DNA of 64,000 nt from Mycolicibacterium arabiense (lineage in GTDB: Bacteria > Actinomycetota > Actinomycetes > Mycobacteriales > Mycobacteriaceae): positions 5,022,001 through 5,086,000 of the forward strand of contig NZ_AP022593.1 in the NCBI RefSeq assembly GCF_010731815.2. The letters are read 5' to 3'. The position numbers were made by a program, and so were the translations under genes. The notes under the pieces were generated by a model. That model ran no database searches and had not been told where the DNA came from. It worked only from the letters and a program-made list of their open reading frames with translations. Positions 51,224-61,026 of this stretch are shown piece after piece. How positions within the stretch are numbered: position 1 is the stretch's first letter; each line of letters starts with the position of its first letter.

Positions 51224-51682
51224 TCAGCGTGTCCTGCGGCGGCGGTGTCTTCGGCTGGCAGGACTGCATCCGGTCATGCTCGCGACGGCGCGACCGAGGC
51301 TATGAATGGACCATCCGGCGAGTTCGGCTGCCAGGTCCTCGATGTCCCACTCGAGCTCGTGAATTGCCGATCGACGCTTGGCCTTGATCATTTCGCTTGC
51401 GTCGTCGTGGTGGGGTCGGATCCGGTGTTGGCGTTCATAGTCATCAACAACGGTGTCGCACACGTCGTCGAGCGTGGTGATCAAACGGGTCGCGGCCATG
51501 TCCGTGTTCTCTGCGATGTACTCGTCGCAATCTTCCTGGGACCAGGATGGCGGGAATCGCAAGTGCGATCGGAATAGGTGCCTGATTGCTTTGCCGAATT
51601 CGCCGGAGAACTGGATGTCGGGCCAGTCCTCAACGGTCTCGTCGGCCAGTTTCTTCACATCGTCTTCGAGACTCACGACCAT
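51224..51682 (-). CDS. hypothetical acidic protein of the replication module
   Basis: 152 residues from ATG 51682. It is acidic and helical (LEDDVKKLADETVEDWPDIQFSGEFGKAIRHLFR, ITTLDDVCDTVVDDYERQH, IHELEWDIEDLAAELAG) with a basic C-terminus ending SRRHRRRRTR. The frame is open upstream only as a shadow of the preceding ATPase gene. It is on the same strand, 74 bp after the ATPase stop, and likely co-transcribed. The function is unknown. Confidence 0.6.
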   Translation of the reverse strand: MVVSLEDDVKKLADETVEDWPDIQFSGEFGKAIRHLFRSHLRFPPSWSQEDCDEYIAENTDMAATRLITTLDDVCDTVVDDYERQHRIRPHHDDASEMIKAKRRSAIHELEWDIEDLAAELAGWSIHSLGRAVASMTGCSPASRRHRRRRTR

Positions 51683-51756
51683 CGCCTCCCGGTTCCATTC
51701 CGATGATGCTCGCCGGCACCGACAAGACAGCGCATTGAGTGCTGGCGGGTGGCGTT

Positions 51757-53325
51757 TCAGGAGGCTTCTGTGGCTAGATCTCCGACAGGCTCTCCAGGAA
51801 GTGTGTCCGGCGCGATCTCCGTGTTGGCCAACCCGATGCGGTTGCCCCGTAGCAGCGAGGGGCGCGAGGGTTGCGAGGCTTGATCTGCCGACACATCTTT
51901 GGCGGGCGGGTAGACGGTCCACAGCAGCACGTTCCGGTGATTCCGCGCGCCGTCGTCCTCGATTACCCAGCCAAGGCTTCGAAGCGCGGGCGCGTGCCGT
52001 TTCAGAAGTGCTGTGACGTCCCGACCGTTCCTGGGCCACTCCTTGGGCCTGCGCCAGGTGTCGCCGGCCGGCGTCACTGTCGCCAGCAGGTCCGCTCCGG
52101 ATCCTCCGATGAGTGGTTCTTGGATGTGTTGGCGTAGCCGTTCGATGAACGGGTCGGCGGACAGACTGTCTTCGGAGAGTTGGTTGGCGCGCGCCAAGTA
52201 ACGACGGAAGCCATTGGTCGACAGAATCTCGTCCACGGCCGCCAGCGTGCGACTGAAGTCCGCCATCCGGGGCGACACATCGACCGAGATGGTCTCAAGC
52301 CGTTGATGGACTAGGGCGGCCAGATCGAGTAGCCCACTGAGAATGCCTGGTAGAGCCGTGCGCCAATGTTGTTGCATCGTGGCCTCCGGTTGTCGCATGT
52401 GGCGATCAATGCGTCGCAGCTCGACCGTCGCCAGTCGTTCCGCAAGGTCGGGTCGCACCGCGCCGACGTCGATGCCGTTGATGATGACGCACCGACGGAA
52501 CTTGATGACTGCGAGGTCGGCGTCGGTGTACAACGCTCGTTTGACGTTGCCGTCGCCCGTGGCGGCGCGGCACAGCGAGTCCGACAGCCACGGCGGGATT
52601 GCAGACAAGTTGTCGAGGGCGACTACCCACGACCCGGATGCCGCGGTCACCCAGGAGTCAGCGTCGCGCGGCGCTTGGCGCAACGGGACCGGGGAGGGGT
52701 CGATCAGATCGACAAGCATGCGCGTCGTCGTGCTCTTGGCGCCGCCTTGTTCGGCGAAGAGTGCCAACACAGGATGCGGGACATCGCACTGGACGAGCGC
52801 CGCAACGAGCACCGCGAGGAGGACGGGCCGGTCCTCAACGTTGATGTTGACGAAATCCCAAAGTCGATCCAAATCGCCCACCGACGGCAGTGGCATCGCC
52901 GCCGTCAGCTTGCTTCGCAGAAAACGAACCGGGGCGGAATCGGTGATCATCCAGCGTCCCTGGCCGATGCGGATCACCTTGCCGTCAGGTCGTCCGGTAT
53001 CGATGTAGTTGATGCCGTCCAGTTCTGCGACGCGCAGATGCAACTTCTCCGGAGCCTTACTGGCGGCCATCCCTTCGAGGATCAACGTGGCGTCGGTGAG
53101 CGCCTGGCCACCGGCGACGGTGCCGGTGTCGTGGAAGTAGCGCGAAGCGAGTTCGGCGCGCAGGCCGGCCTTGCCAGCGCGTAGCAGCATTGCCAGGTGC
53201 GGCCGCGTACGTTCGGCACCGAAGGGTTCACCGTCCTCGGAGACGCCGAGGCAATAGCGTTCCTGCGCCATGGCTACCAAGCGCGCGGCTACCGACTTCT
53301 TGTCCGTCTCGCCATTGTCGGTCAC
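51757..53325 (-). CDS. P-loop ATPase of a plasmid/phage primase-helicase type
   Basis: 522 residues. A Walker A-like loop is in LALFAEQGGAKSTTTRMLVDLIDPSP, a Walker B in GSWVVALDNLSAIP, and sensor-type Asn/Arg segments in RRCVIINGIDVGAVRPDLAERLATVELRRI. The layout resembles the C-terminal ATPase of phage P4-like/DUF3631-type replication proteins found in actinobacterial integrated elements. No N-terminal primase active site is visible. The start at 53325 gives MTDNGETDKKSVAARLV. It probably unwinds or activates the excised circular form. Helicase activity is inference. Confidence 0.7.
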   Translation of the reverse strand: MTDNGETDKKSVAARLVAMAQERYCLGVSEDGEPFGAERTRPHLAMLLRAGKAGLRAELASRYFHDTGTVAGGQALTDATLILEGMAASKAPEKLHLRVAELDGINYIDTGRPDGKVIRIGQGRWMITDSAPVRFLRSKLTAAMPLPSVGDLDRLWDFVNINVEDRPVLLAVLVAALVQCDVPHPVLALFAEQGGAKSTTTRMLVDLIDPSPVPLRQAPRDADSWVTAASGSWVVALDNLSAIPPWLSDSLCRAATGDGNVKRALYTDADLAVIKFRRCVIINGIDVGAVRPDLAERLATVELRRIDRHMRQPEATMQQHWRTALPGILSGLLDLAALVHQRLETISVDVSPRMADFSRTLAAVDEILSTNGFRRYLARANQLSEDSLSADPFIERLRQHIQEPLIGGSGADLLATVTPAGDTWRRPKEWPRNGRDVTALLKRHAPALRSLGWVIEDDGARNHRNVLLWTVYPPAKDVSADQASQPSRPSLLRGNRIGLANTEIAPDTLPGEPVGDLATEAS

Positions 53326-53459
53326 GGGTTTTCCTGCCCGAGGCGCTTCTGTAGTCGGGCATGACGAAGTATCCTCATGACGAACTTCCGTGTCGAGCGA
53401 TCGGGTGGTTCAAACGAAAGGCCTCGGCTAGTCCCCGAGGTCTTTCTTGTGTTCGGGCA

Positions 53460-53657
53460 TCACGCGGCGTCGCCGCCTCCGCGTCGCGTTGCTTTCTCGC
53501 GCTGCGAGATCCAGCGCAACACCTCATCACGGCGGTAAACGACACGCCGTCCCAGCGTGAAGCTGGCGGGGCCGATATCAGAATGACGCCAGTAGCGCAG
53601 GGTGCCGATCGGGACACCCGTCATCTCCGAGACCTGTTTCGCGTCGAGCAGTTCCAT
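53460..53657 (-). CDS. excisionase / MerR-like helix-turn-helix protein
   Basis: 65 residues. MELLDAKQVSEMTGVPIGTLRYWRHSDIGPASFTLGRRVVYRRDEVLRWISQRE is the winged-HTH 'excisionase' fold (PF12728), with LRYWR as recognition helix and the GRRVVYRRDEVLRWI wing. It is divergent from the integrase, a standard xis-int arrangement. It should direct excision of the island. The spacing to int (about 130 bp) would hold both promoters. Confidence 0.88.
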   Translation of the reverse strand: MELLDAKQVSEMTGVPIGTLRYWRHSDIGPASFTLGRRVVYRRDEVLRWISQREKATRRGGGDAA

Positions 53658-53785
53658 GCGATTCCTCCTGAATCGAACATCTCCGTTAATGGTCTAAGAG
53701 TGCGAACGGTCTCGGCTTCTTGTCCACCACCACAGTCATATTCGTCTGCAATCTGCTTGTGCTCTGTCGAGTCGCCGCTCCAGCC

Positions 53786-55060
53786 ATGAAAACAAAGCGG
53801 ATGAGTGCTACGGATTCACTGCGGTATGTTCGAGGCGTGATCACGCGGAACGAGCGCGCGGGTATCGACGACCGCTGGCACAAGCGCGTCAAGGAACCGG
53901 ACGGCACCATGCGGACGGAACGTTCTGCTGTCTACGGCAAGGTTTCGCGTTGGCGTGTCCGGTGGGTCGACAGCACGGGCGCCGAGCGCACGAAGATCTT
54001 CCAGCGCAAGCCGGATGCGCAGGCTTACCTCAACGGGCTGACCGCTGATGTTCACCGCGGCGAGTATGTCGATCCGCGGAAGAGTTCAGAGACGTTCGGA
54101 TCGGTCGCCGAGCAGTGGTTCGCCACCAAACAGCATCGAAAGCCGAAAACCGTTGCAGGCTATCGCTCGTTGCTTGATACCGTGATCTTGCCGAGGTGGG
54201 AAGGTGTCCCGCTGAAACGGCTTGACTACGAGTCTTATTCAACGTGGCTGGGGGCGCTGTCAATCGATGGCGGGCAGCGCGGATCCGGTCTATCGGCAAG
54301 TCGAATCACTCAGACGCACCAGTTGGTCGGCGCGGTCCTCAAGTACGCCCAACGGACCGGCAAGGTCGCGAAGAACGTCGCACTAGAGATCAAGCGGGAC
54401 GAAGATCTACCTGAACAACACGAGCGTGAGCGGCGCTACCTGAGCCATGCCGAGCTGCTGTTGCTGGCCAAGGCCGCAGACCGATTTGAAACGCTGACGT
54501 TGGTGCTGGGGTACTGCGGCCTCCGGTTCGGTGAGGCCGTCGCACTGCGACGCCGGCATGTGGGGGATCGAGTTCTGACCGTGAGGTCGTCGGCGACGGC
54601 GGTCACCGGTCGCGGCATCGTCGAGTCGACCACCAAGACGAAGCGGGATCGTCATGTGCCAGTGCCGGAACCGGTGTGGCAGCGGCTCCACGCGGAACTA
54701 CCCACCGAACCGAATGATCTGGTGTTTCCAAGCCGCAAGGGTGGGTTCTTGCCGCTCGGCGAGTATCGCTGGGCGTTCGACAATGCGTGCGACGAAGTTG
54801 GGATCGAAGGGTTGGTACCCCACGGCCTACGACACACCACGGCGTCCCTGGCGATCAGCGCAGGCGCTAACGTCAAGGTCGTGCAGAGACTCCTGGGGCA
54901 CGCGACCGCGTCGATGACGCTTGACCGTTACGGCCACCTGCTCAACGACGATTTGAGCGGCGTGGCCGATGCTCTGGGCAAGGCCATCGATAGCACTGCG
55001 GTATCACTGCGGTATTTAGCGCGTCAGAATGAAGACGAAATGACCCGAAAAACCCGCTGA
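53786..55060 (+). CDS. tyrosine recombinase (integrase) of the island
   Basis: 424 residues from ATG 53786; starts at 53801 or GTG 53837 are also possible. It has an N-terminal arm-binding region, a core-binding SAM-like domain (SETFGSVAEQWFATKQHRKPKTVAGYRSLLDTVILPRW), and a catalytic domain with Arg in GYCGLRFGEAVAL, HxxR in VPHGLRHTTASLA, His in LLGHATASM and Tyr in TLDRYGHLLND. All catalytic positions are intact. The gene runs toward and ends 8 bp before the tRNA-Leu. One arm-type repeat (53817-53827) overlaps its 5' end, which hints at autoregulation or a start downstream of it. Confidence 0.93.
   Translation: MKTKRMSATDSLRYVRGVITRNERAGIDDRWHKRVKEPDGTMRTERSAVYGKVSRWRVRWVDSTGAERTKIFQRKPDAQAYLNGLTADVHRGEYVDPRKSSETFGSVAEQWFATKQHRKPKTVAGYRSLLDTVILPRWEGVPLKRLDYESYSTWLGALSIDGGQRGSGLSASRITQTHQLVGAVLKYAQRTGKVAKNVALEIKRDEDLPEQHERERRYLSHAELLLLAKAADRFETLTLVLGYCGLRFGEAVALRRRHVGDRVLTVRSSATAVTGRGIVESTTKTKRDRHVPVPEPVWQRLHAELPTEPNDLVFPSRKGGFLPLGEYRWAFDNACDEVGIEGLVPHGLRHTTASLAISAGANVKVVQRLLGHATASMTLDRYGHLLNDDLSGVADALGKAIDSTAVSLRYLARQNEDEMTRKTR
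53817..53827 (+). repeat. single integrase arm-type repeat at the int 5' end
   Basis: CACTGCGGTAT is identical to the right-end pair. It lies within the first codons if int starts at 53786, or just upstream of the GTG 53837 start. Integrase binding here would feed back on int expression. Confidence 0.6.
54994..55015 (+). repeat. right integrase arm-type site pair
   Basis: Two adjoining exact copies of CACTGCGGTAT (54994-55004, 55005-55015), 54 bp before the tRNA core, inside the last codons of int. They mirror the pair at 19258-19280. In the excised circle both pairs would flank the core. Confidence 0.8.
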
Positions 55061-55068
55061 GCTGCAAA

Positions 55069-55142
55069 GCCCCCATAGCCCAATTGGCAGAGGCAGCGGA
55101 CTTAAAATCCGCCAAGTGTCGGTTCGAGTCCGACTGGGGGCA
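55069..55142 (+). tRNA. tRNA-Leu (anticodon TAA), 3' CCA not encoded
   Basis: A 74-base cloverleaf. Acceptor GCCCCCA (55069-55075) pairs with TGGGGGC (55135-55141), with discriminator A at 55142. The anticodon stem is GCGGA/TCCGC around loop CTTAAAA, and the T stem is GTCGG/CCGAC with loop TTCGAGT. The anticodon TAA and conserved features fit leucine. The variable region is short, as in actinobacterial tRNA-Leu(TAA). It begins 8 bp after the integrase stop. The first 42 bases are duplicated at 19105-19146 (attL), so 55069-55110 is attR, supplied by the element, while 55111-55142 is the original chromosomal 3' part. Confidence 0.93.
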
Positions 55143-55163
55143 CACACGTGCGACAGTTCCCCG

Positions 55164-56642
55164 ATGAGTGAGCGCGTGGCCATCATTGGGGCTGGGCCCG
55201 GCGGTCTGGTGACGGCACGCTGGCTGCTGGCGCAGGGCTTCGAGCCGACGATCTTCGAGCAGGGCTCGGACGTCGGCGGGCAGTGGTCAGGCACGCCCGG
55301 CCGCAGCGGGGTGTGGCCGACGATGCACACCAACACCAGTCGGGTGCTCACCGCCTTCAGCGATCTAGAGCATCAGTGCGACGAGGTGTATCCGTCGAAC
55401 CAGCAGATACTCGAGTACCTTCACCGGTACGCCGACATGTTCGGGATGACCGAACGGATCCACTTGAACACCCGGATCGACGAACTGAGCAGAGAAGGTT
55501 CGGGATGGCGGATACGCCACCGCGGCGGTGCGGAGGTATTCGACCGGGCAGTGGTGGCCAGTGGACGGTTCCACTCACCCGCCATCCCCGCCGTGCCTGG
55601 TCTGGACACCTTCGCCGGCGCACTCGGGGTCATCTCCACCTACGACTACCGCGGCCCGTCGGACTTCGCGGGACGACGGGTTCTGGTGGCGGGCTGCGCG
55701 GTCAGCGCCCTGGAGATTGCTGCGGATCTCGCGATACTCGGCGCCGCCCGCGTGGTGGTGACGCAACGGCGCCAACGCTACGTCCTAGCCAAGTTCGCCG
55801 CGGGCGTCCCGTCCGACCATCGGATCTTCACGCGGTTCGGGGTGCTGGCCAACGAGGTCCTGCCACCGGCTGAGGTCGACCGCCAGCTGAAGGAGATCAT
55901 CGTGGAGGCGGGCGGCAGCCCTGAGCAGTACGGCGCTCCGGCACCCGACCCGTCACTGTTCGCCGCGGGTGTCACCCTCAACCAGGGTTACCTGCCGCTC
56001 GTGGCCGAGGGCCGAATCACGGTGCGGCCGTGGATGGAATCGATCGCCGATACCGCGGTGACGTTCGCAGACGGCTCCACCGAGGACGTCGACGCCATCA
56101 TCATGGGCACTGGATTCACCATGTCGCTGCCCTTCCTCGACGACGGCATCCGCGCGACACTCGACCTCGATGACATCCACCTCGACGCCGATCGCCACAC
56201 CTTCCATCCGGATCTCCCCGGGCTTGCCTTCGTCGGCATGTGGGATCAGTCGGGCGGCTACTTCGTGCCCCTGGAATTGCAGGCGCGGTGGATCGCCTAC
56301 AGCTGGGGCGGGGCCGTCGCGCCGACGAGCGAGGCCGAACAGCGGTCGTCGGTCGAGGTCTATCGCGCGCGTAGGGGGACTCCGCAGAAGACGCGCATGA
56401 ATCTGGCGGCAGTGGCCTTCGCCCGGGCGGCCGGCGTCGAGCCCAGCTTGGACGACTGGCCGCTGCTGCGACGCGCACTACTCTTCGGGCCGCTGGCGCC
56501 GAGTTGCTTTCGGCTCTCGGGCCCCGATTCGATGTCCGACGCGGCCGAGCGGTTCGCGCGCGAGGCAGCGGAGTTCGGCGCGGTCACCTCGGAGGAGCTG
56601 ACCGAGCGGGAGCGAGCGTACGCAGCGCTCATCAGGCACTAA
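55164..56642 (+). CDS. flavin-containing monooxygenase-like FAD/NAD(P) oxidoreductase
   Basis: 492 residues from ATG 55164, 22 bp after the tRNA. The FAD motif is VAIIGAGPGGLVTARWLLAQG, the GGQW segment is SDVGGQWSGTPGRSGVWPTMHTNTSR, and the NADPH motif is VLVAGCAVSALEIAADLA (Cys in place of a Gly). DAIIMGTGFTMSLPFL is the C-terminal FMO block. The FxGxxxHxxx(Y/F) signature is only partly visible, so it could be an FMO or a Baeyer-Villiger-type enzyme. It lies just outside the island, so its promoter region is probably still chromosomal. Confidence 0.85.
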   Translation: MSERVAIIGAGPGGLVTARWLLAQGFEPTIFEQGSDVGGQWSGTPGRSGVWPTMHTNTSRVLTAFSDLEHQCDEVYPSNQQILEYLHRYADMFGMTERIHLNTRIDELSREGSGWRIRHRGGAEVFDRAVVASGRFHSPAIPAVPGLDTFAGALGVISTYDYRGPSDFAGRRVLVAGCAVSALEIAADLAILGAARVVVTQRRQRYVLAKFAAGVPSDHRIFTRFGVLANEVLPPAEVDRQLKEIIVEAGGSPEQYGAPAPDPSLFAAGVTLNQGYLPLVAEGRITVRPWMESIADTAVTFADGSTEDVDAIIMGTGFTMSLPFLDDGIRATLDLDDIHLDADRHTFHPDLPGLAFVGMWDQSGGYFVPLELQARWIAYSWGGAVAPTSEAEQRSSVEVYRARRGTPQKTRMNLAAVAFARAAGVEPSLDDWPLLRRALLFGPLAPSCFRLSGPDSMSDAAERFAREAAEFGAVTSEELTERERAYAALIRH

Positions 56643-58242
<1,600 letters not shown>

Positions 58243-58344
58243 ACGCCCGCAGCCCAGGCGATCCCGCTGACGTGGGGTACGGGTCCGACACCGGCCGATG
58301 CACTCCCGGTTGACCTCCGCCGACTGTGAGTCGACGACCCGTCG

Positions 58345-58632
58345 CTACGGATCGATGTGATACCGCGGCTCGCCCCAGGGGTAGAACTTCGACGGGTCGA
58401 TCCGGTAGCACTTCAACCGGCCATCGCGGTGCTTGCCGACGCCGCTGACGCCGTAGCCGAAGACGATCAGGCAGCGATCGAAGGTGCCATCGGGCTGAAT
58501 GGGCATGTCGCAGTACTGGTACTCGTCGTGAGTCTCGCACCCCGCGTCGGCCGGAGCTGCGAACACGACGCCGGCCGCGGTGAAGGCCATCGTCGCCGCC
58601 AGGAGACCACGGGCCGCCGAGTGCTTGCTCAC
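58345..58632 (-). CDS. small exported Cys-containing protein, unknown function
   Basis: 95 residues from GTG 58632. A signal peptide (HSAARGLLAATMAFTAAGVVF, cleavage near APADA-GCE) is followed by a 65-residue mature domain with Cys in GCETHDEYQYCDMPIQPDGTFDRCLIVFG and KCYRIDP. The pattern 'Y-C-D-x-P-I-x-P-D-G-T-x-x-R-C' recurs in small secreted mycobacterial proteins of unknown role. Disulfides are likely. Longer frames upstream lack a signal sequence. Confidence 0.7.
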   Translation of the reverse strand: MSKHSAARGLLAATMAFTAAGVVFAAPADAGCETHDEYQYCDMPIQPDGTFDRCLIVFGYGVSGVGKHRDGRLKCYRIDPSKFYPWGEPRYHIDP

Positions 58633-58692
58633 GCAACGGGAGTCTACTGGGCGCGCTCGGCCGATTCCTCCCCTAGCGATCGCACTGCCCCA

Positions 58693-58720
58693 TTGACTGT
58701 GGCGCCGATCACAGTAATAT
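58693..58720 (+). promoter_or_regulatory. promoter of the TetR-R2lox operon
   Basis: A -35 box TTGACT (58693-58698) and a -10 box TAATAT (58715-58720) have a 16-bp spacer. The start codon is 30 bp further on. The palindrome at 58719-58733 overlaps the -10 and start point. Confidence 0.65.
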
Positions 58721-58733
58721 GACCAGTGGTCAT
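58719..58733. promoter_or_regulatory. TetR operator overlapping the -10 of the R2lox operon
   Basis: ATGACCAGTGGTCAT has perfect 7-bp arms around one base, 17 bp before the TetR start. The position predicts direct autorepression of the operon. Confidence 0.75.
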
Positions 58734-58750
58734 AGAGACGTGGAGGCGAG

Positions 58751-59434
58751 ATGCCGACGGTGACATGGGCCCGGCTCGACGGCGAGCGGCGGGCAGCGGT
58801 GATTGCAGCCGCAGAGGCGGAGTTCGCCGCGCACGGCTTCTCCGGCGGAAGTCTCAACGTCATCGCCCGCCGTGCGGGCGTCGCCAAGGGCAGTCTGTTC
58901 CAGTACTTCGCCGACAAGCGCGATCTCTACGCGTTCATCACCGACGTGGCCAGTCAGCGCGTGCGCCGCTACATGGAGGACCGCATCCGCGACCTCGACG
59001 CCAGTCGGCCCTTCTTCGAGTTCCTCGCCGATCTGCTCGACGCGTGGGTCGCCTACTTCGCCGACCACCCGCGGGAGCGAAAGCTGCACGCCGCGGCCAA
59101 CTTCGAATTGGAGACCGACGCCCGGGTCAGTGTCCGGGCCGTCGTGCACCGCCACTACCTCGACGTCCTGCGTCCGCTGATTCAGGACGCCCGGGCCCGC
59201 GGCGATCTGCGACCGGACGCCGACGTCGAAACCCTGCTCTCGCTCCTGTTGATGATCTTGCCGCACCTCGCGCTGGCCCCGTACGTGCGCGGACTGGACC
59301 CCATCCTCGGCCTCGACGAACTGTCGCCCGAACAACCGGCGCTGGCCGTGCGCCGGTACGTCGCCGTCCTCGCAGCGGCGTTTCAACCCATCCCCGTAGC
59401 GCCCAAGTACTCGACCCAGGAGGCAGCACCATGA
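58751..59434 (+). CDS. TetR family regulator of the R2lox operon (Rv0232-like)
   Basis: 227 residues from ATG 58751. The HTH is [59 protein letters not shown], with the SLFQYF recognition helix end. Its stop overlaps the R2lox ATG (ATGA), and AGGAGG lies in its last codons as the RBS for R2lox. The pair corresponds to Rv0232-Rv0233 of M. tuberculosis. The operator overlapping the promoter supports self-repression. Confidence 0.9.
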   Translation: MPTVTWARLDGERRAAVIAAAEAEFAAHGFSGGSLNVIARRAGVAKGSLFQYFADKRDLYAFITDVASQRVRRYMEDRIRDLDASRPFFEFLADLLDAWVAYFADHPRERKLHAAANFELETDARVSVRAVVHRHYLDVLRPLIQDARARGDLRPDADVETLLSLLLMILPHLALAPYVRGLDPILGLDELSPEQPALAVRRYVAVLAAAFQPIPVAPKYSTQEAAP

Positions 59435-60369
59435 CCAGAACGCACTCGGACTCACTCGCCGCCGGCGGGCTGAACTGGAACAGCATGCCGCTCAAGCTCT
59501 TCGCGGGTGGCAATGCGAAGTTCTGGAACCCTGCCGACATAGACTTCTCCCGCGACCGCGCCGACTGGGAGTCGCTCTCCACCCTTGAGCGCGAGTGGGC
59601 GACCCGGCTCTGCGCGCAGTTCATCGCGGGGGAGGAGGCGGTCACACAGGACATCCAGCCCTTCATGGCTGCGATGCGCGCCGAAGGCCGACTCGGCGAC
59701 GAGATGTACCTGACGCAGTTCGCCTTCGAGGAGGCCAAGCACACGCAGGTGTTCCGCATGTGGCTCGACGCCGTCGGGATGACCGACGACCTGCAGGGCT
59801 ACCTCGACGATCTGCCGTCCTACCGGCAGATGTTCTACGAGGAATTGCCGGCGTCGCTCGATGCACTTGCCACCGACCCGTCGCCCGCAGCGCAGGTCCG
59901 GGCCTCGGTGACCTACAACCACGTCATCGAGGGCATGATGGCTTTGACCGGATACTATGCCTGGCACCGGATTTGCATCGATCGGCACGTTCTCCCGGGG
60001 ATGCAGGAGCTGGTCCGGCGCATTGGCGATGACGAGCGCCGCCACATGGCGTGGGGCACGTTCACCTGCCGCAGGCACGTGGCCGCCGACGACGGCAACT
60101 GGGGCGTGTTCGAGAACCGGATGAACGAGCTGATTCCGTTGGCGCTGAAGAACACCGACGACTCGTTCGCGCTCTACGACGAAATCCCGTTCGGCTTCGC
60201 CAAGGACGAGTTCCAGCAGTACGCGGCCGACAAGGGGATGCGCCGCTTCGGCACGATCAGCAGTGCGCGAGGCCGCCCGCTGGCGGAGATCGACGTCGAC
60301 TACTCACCGCTGCACTTGGAGGACACCTTCGCCGCCGAGGACAGCCGGGTGCTGGCGACGTCCGCCTGA
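59431..60369 (+). CDS. R2-like ligand-binding oxidase (Rv0233-like)
   Basis: 312 residues. This is a ferritin-like protein related to ribonucleotide reductase R2: metal ligands lie in [44 protein letters not shown] and [14 protein letters not shown]. The Val in EEAVTQ and the Tyr in GYYAWHR are in the positions that form the Val-Tyr crosslink in R2lox proteins. These carry a Mn/Fe cofactor and a bound fatty acid and do not reduce ribonucleotides. N-terminal [14 protein letters not shown] is family-typical. Residue equivalences are by motif, not alignment. Confidence 0.92.
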   Translation: MTRTHSDSLAAGGLNWNSMPLKLFAGGNAKFWNPADIDFSRDRADWESLSTLEREWATRLCAQFIAGEEAVTQDIQPFMAAMRAEGRLGDEMYLTQFAFEEAKHTQVFRMWLDAVGMTDDLQGYLDDLPSYRQMFYEELPASLDALATDPSPAAQVRASVTYNHVIEGMMALTGYYAWHRICIDRHVLPGMQELVRRIGDDERRHMAWGTFTCRRHVAADDGNWGVFENRMNELIPLALKNTDDSFALYDEIPFGFAKDEFQQYAADKGMRRFGTISSARGRPLAEIDVDYSPLHLEDTFAAEDSRVLATSA

Positions 60370-60375
60370 CGCCAA

Positions 60376-60405
60376 CTGCCGCCCTGCCGTTGGGCAGGGC
60401 GGCAG
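60376..60405. terminator. strong bidirectional hairpin between R2lox and the convergent gene
   Basis: CTGCCGCCCTGCC and GGCAGGGCGGCAG are perfect 13-bp arms around GTTG, seven bases after the R2lox stop. There is no T-run, as is common for mycobacterial intrinsic terminators. It lies between convergent genes, so it can serve both. Confidence 0.85.
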
Positions 60406-60420
60406 CAGGGGGACGGACGC

Positions 60421-61026
60421 TCAGACCGCCAGCAGGCGATCGAAGAATTCGCGGTAGCGCTTGAGCGTGATGCGCAGATCCTCGGTCGAGGCATCCTCAC
60501 CGCGGACCCACTGCTCCTCCAGCTGTGAACGCGAATGCGAGAAGCTTCGCGTCAGCTGCTCGACCAGATCGGCCACCAGACCGTCGGCCTTCTGGACGCA
60601 TTCCTTGGGATCGTCGACGAAGCTCGCCTGAACGTTGTCCCAGCGGGCGCGCAGTCCTGCCAGTTCGTCATCGGCGAACAGGTCGTGGTCATTGCCTCCG
60701 GAGGCCGCCTGGCCGGCGGAGGCGTCGGTCGTGCCTCTGTTCGTGTCGGCGTCCGTGCTGCCGAAGGCCGACGAGTCATGCTGTGCGACATCCGCATCCA
60801 TCGTCGTGCCCGGCTGGGACATCCGTTCCGACGACGGCTGCACCGCCGACTCCGAGGACGGTTGTGCCGACCACTCCGACGAGGGCTGCGCGGGATATCC
60901 CGACGACGGCTGCTGTGCGGGGTACTCGGACGATGGCTGTGCCTGTCCTGCCCCGAAGTCCTGCCGGTCGATCGGCTGCGACGGATCGGAACCGGGCAGT
61001 GGGGTGTGCTGATCGTGGGTGGTCAT
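60421..61026 (-). CDS. hypothetical protein with PSSE repeats and a domain shared with the upstream gene
   Basis: 201 residues from ATG 61026, with AGGAGG nine bases upstream. The N-terminal half is low complexity, with repeats of the type (A)QPSSE-Y/W/S (about residues 25-65). The C-terminal half (LRARWDNVQASFVDDPKECVQKADGLVADLVEQLTRSF...YREFFDRLL) resembles the C-terminus of the preceding protein (RWRAVQTAFVDHPSSAVGEADLLVTEVM...YRALFTKLL). The start overlaps the stop of that gene (ATGA). The function is unknown. Confidence 0.75.
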   Translation of the reverse strand: MTTHDQHTPLPGSDPSQPIDRQDFGAGQAQPSSEYPAQQPSSGYPAQPSSEWSAQPSSESAVQPSSERMSQPGTTMDADVAQHDSSAFGSTDADTNRGTTDASAGQAASGGNDHDLFADDELAGLRARWDNVQASFVDDPKECVQKADGLVADLVEQLTRSFSHSRSQLEEQWVRGEDASTEDLRITLKRYREFFDRLLAV

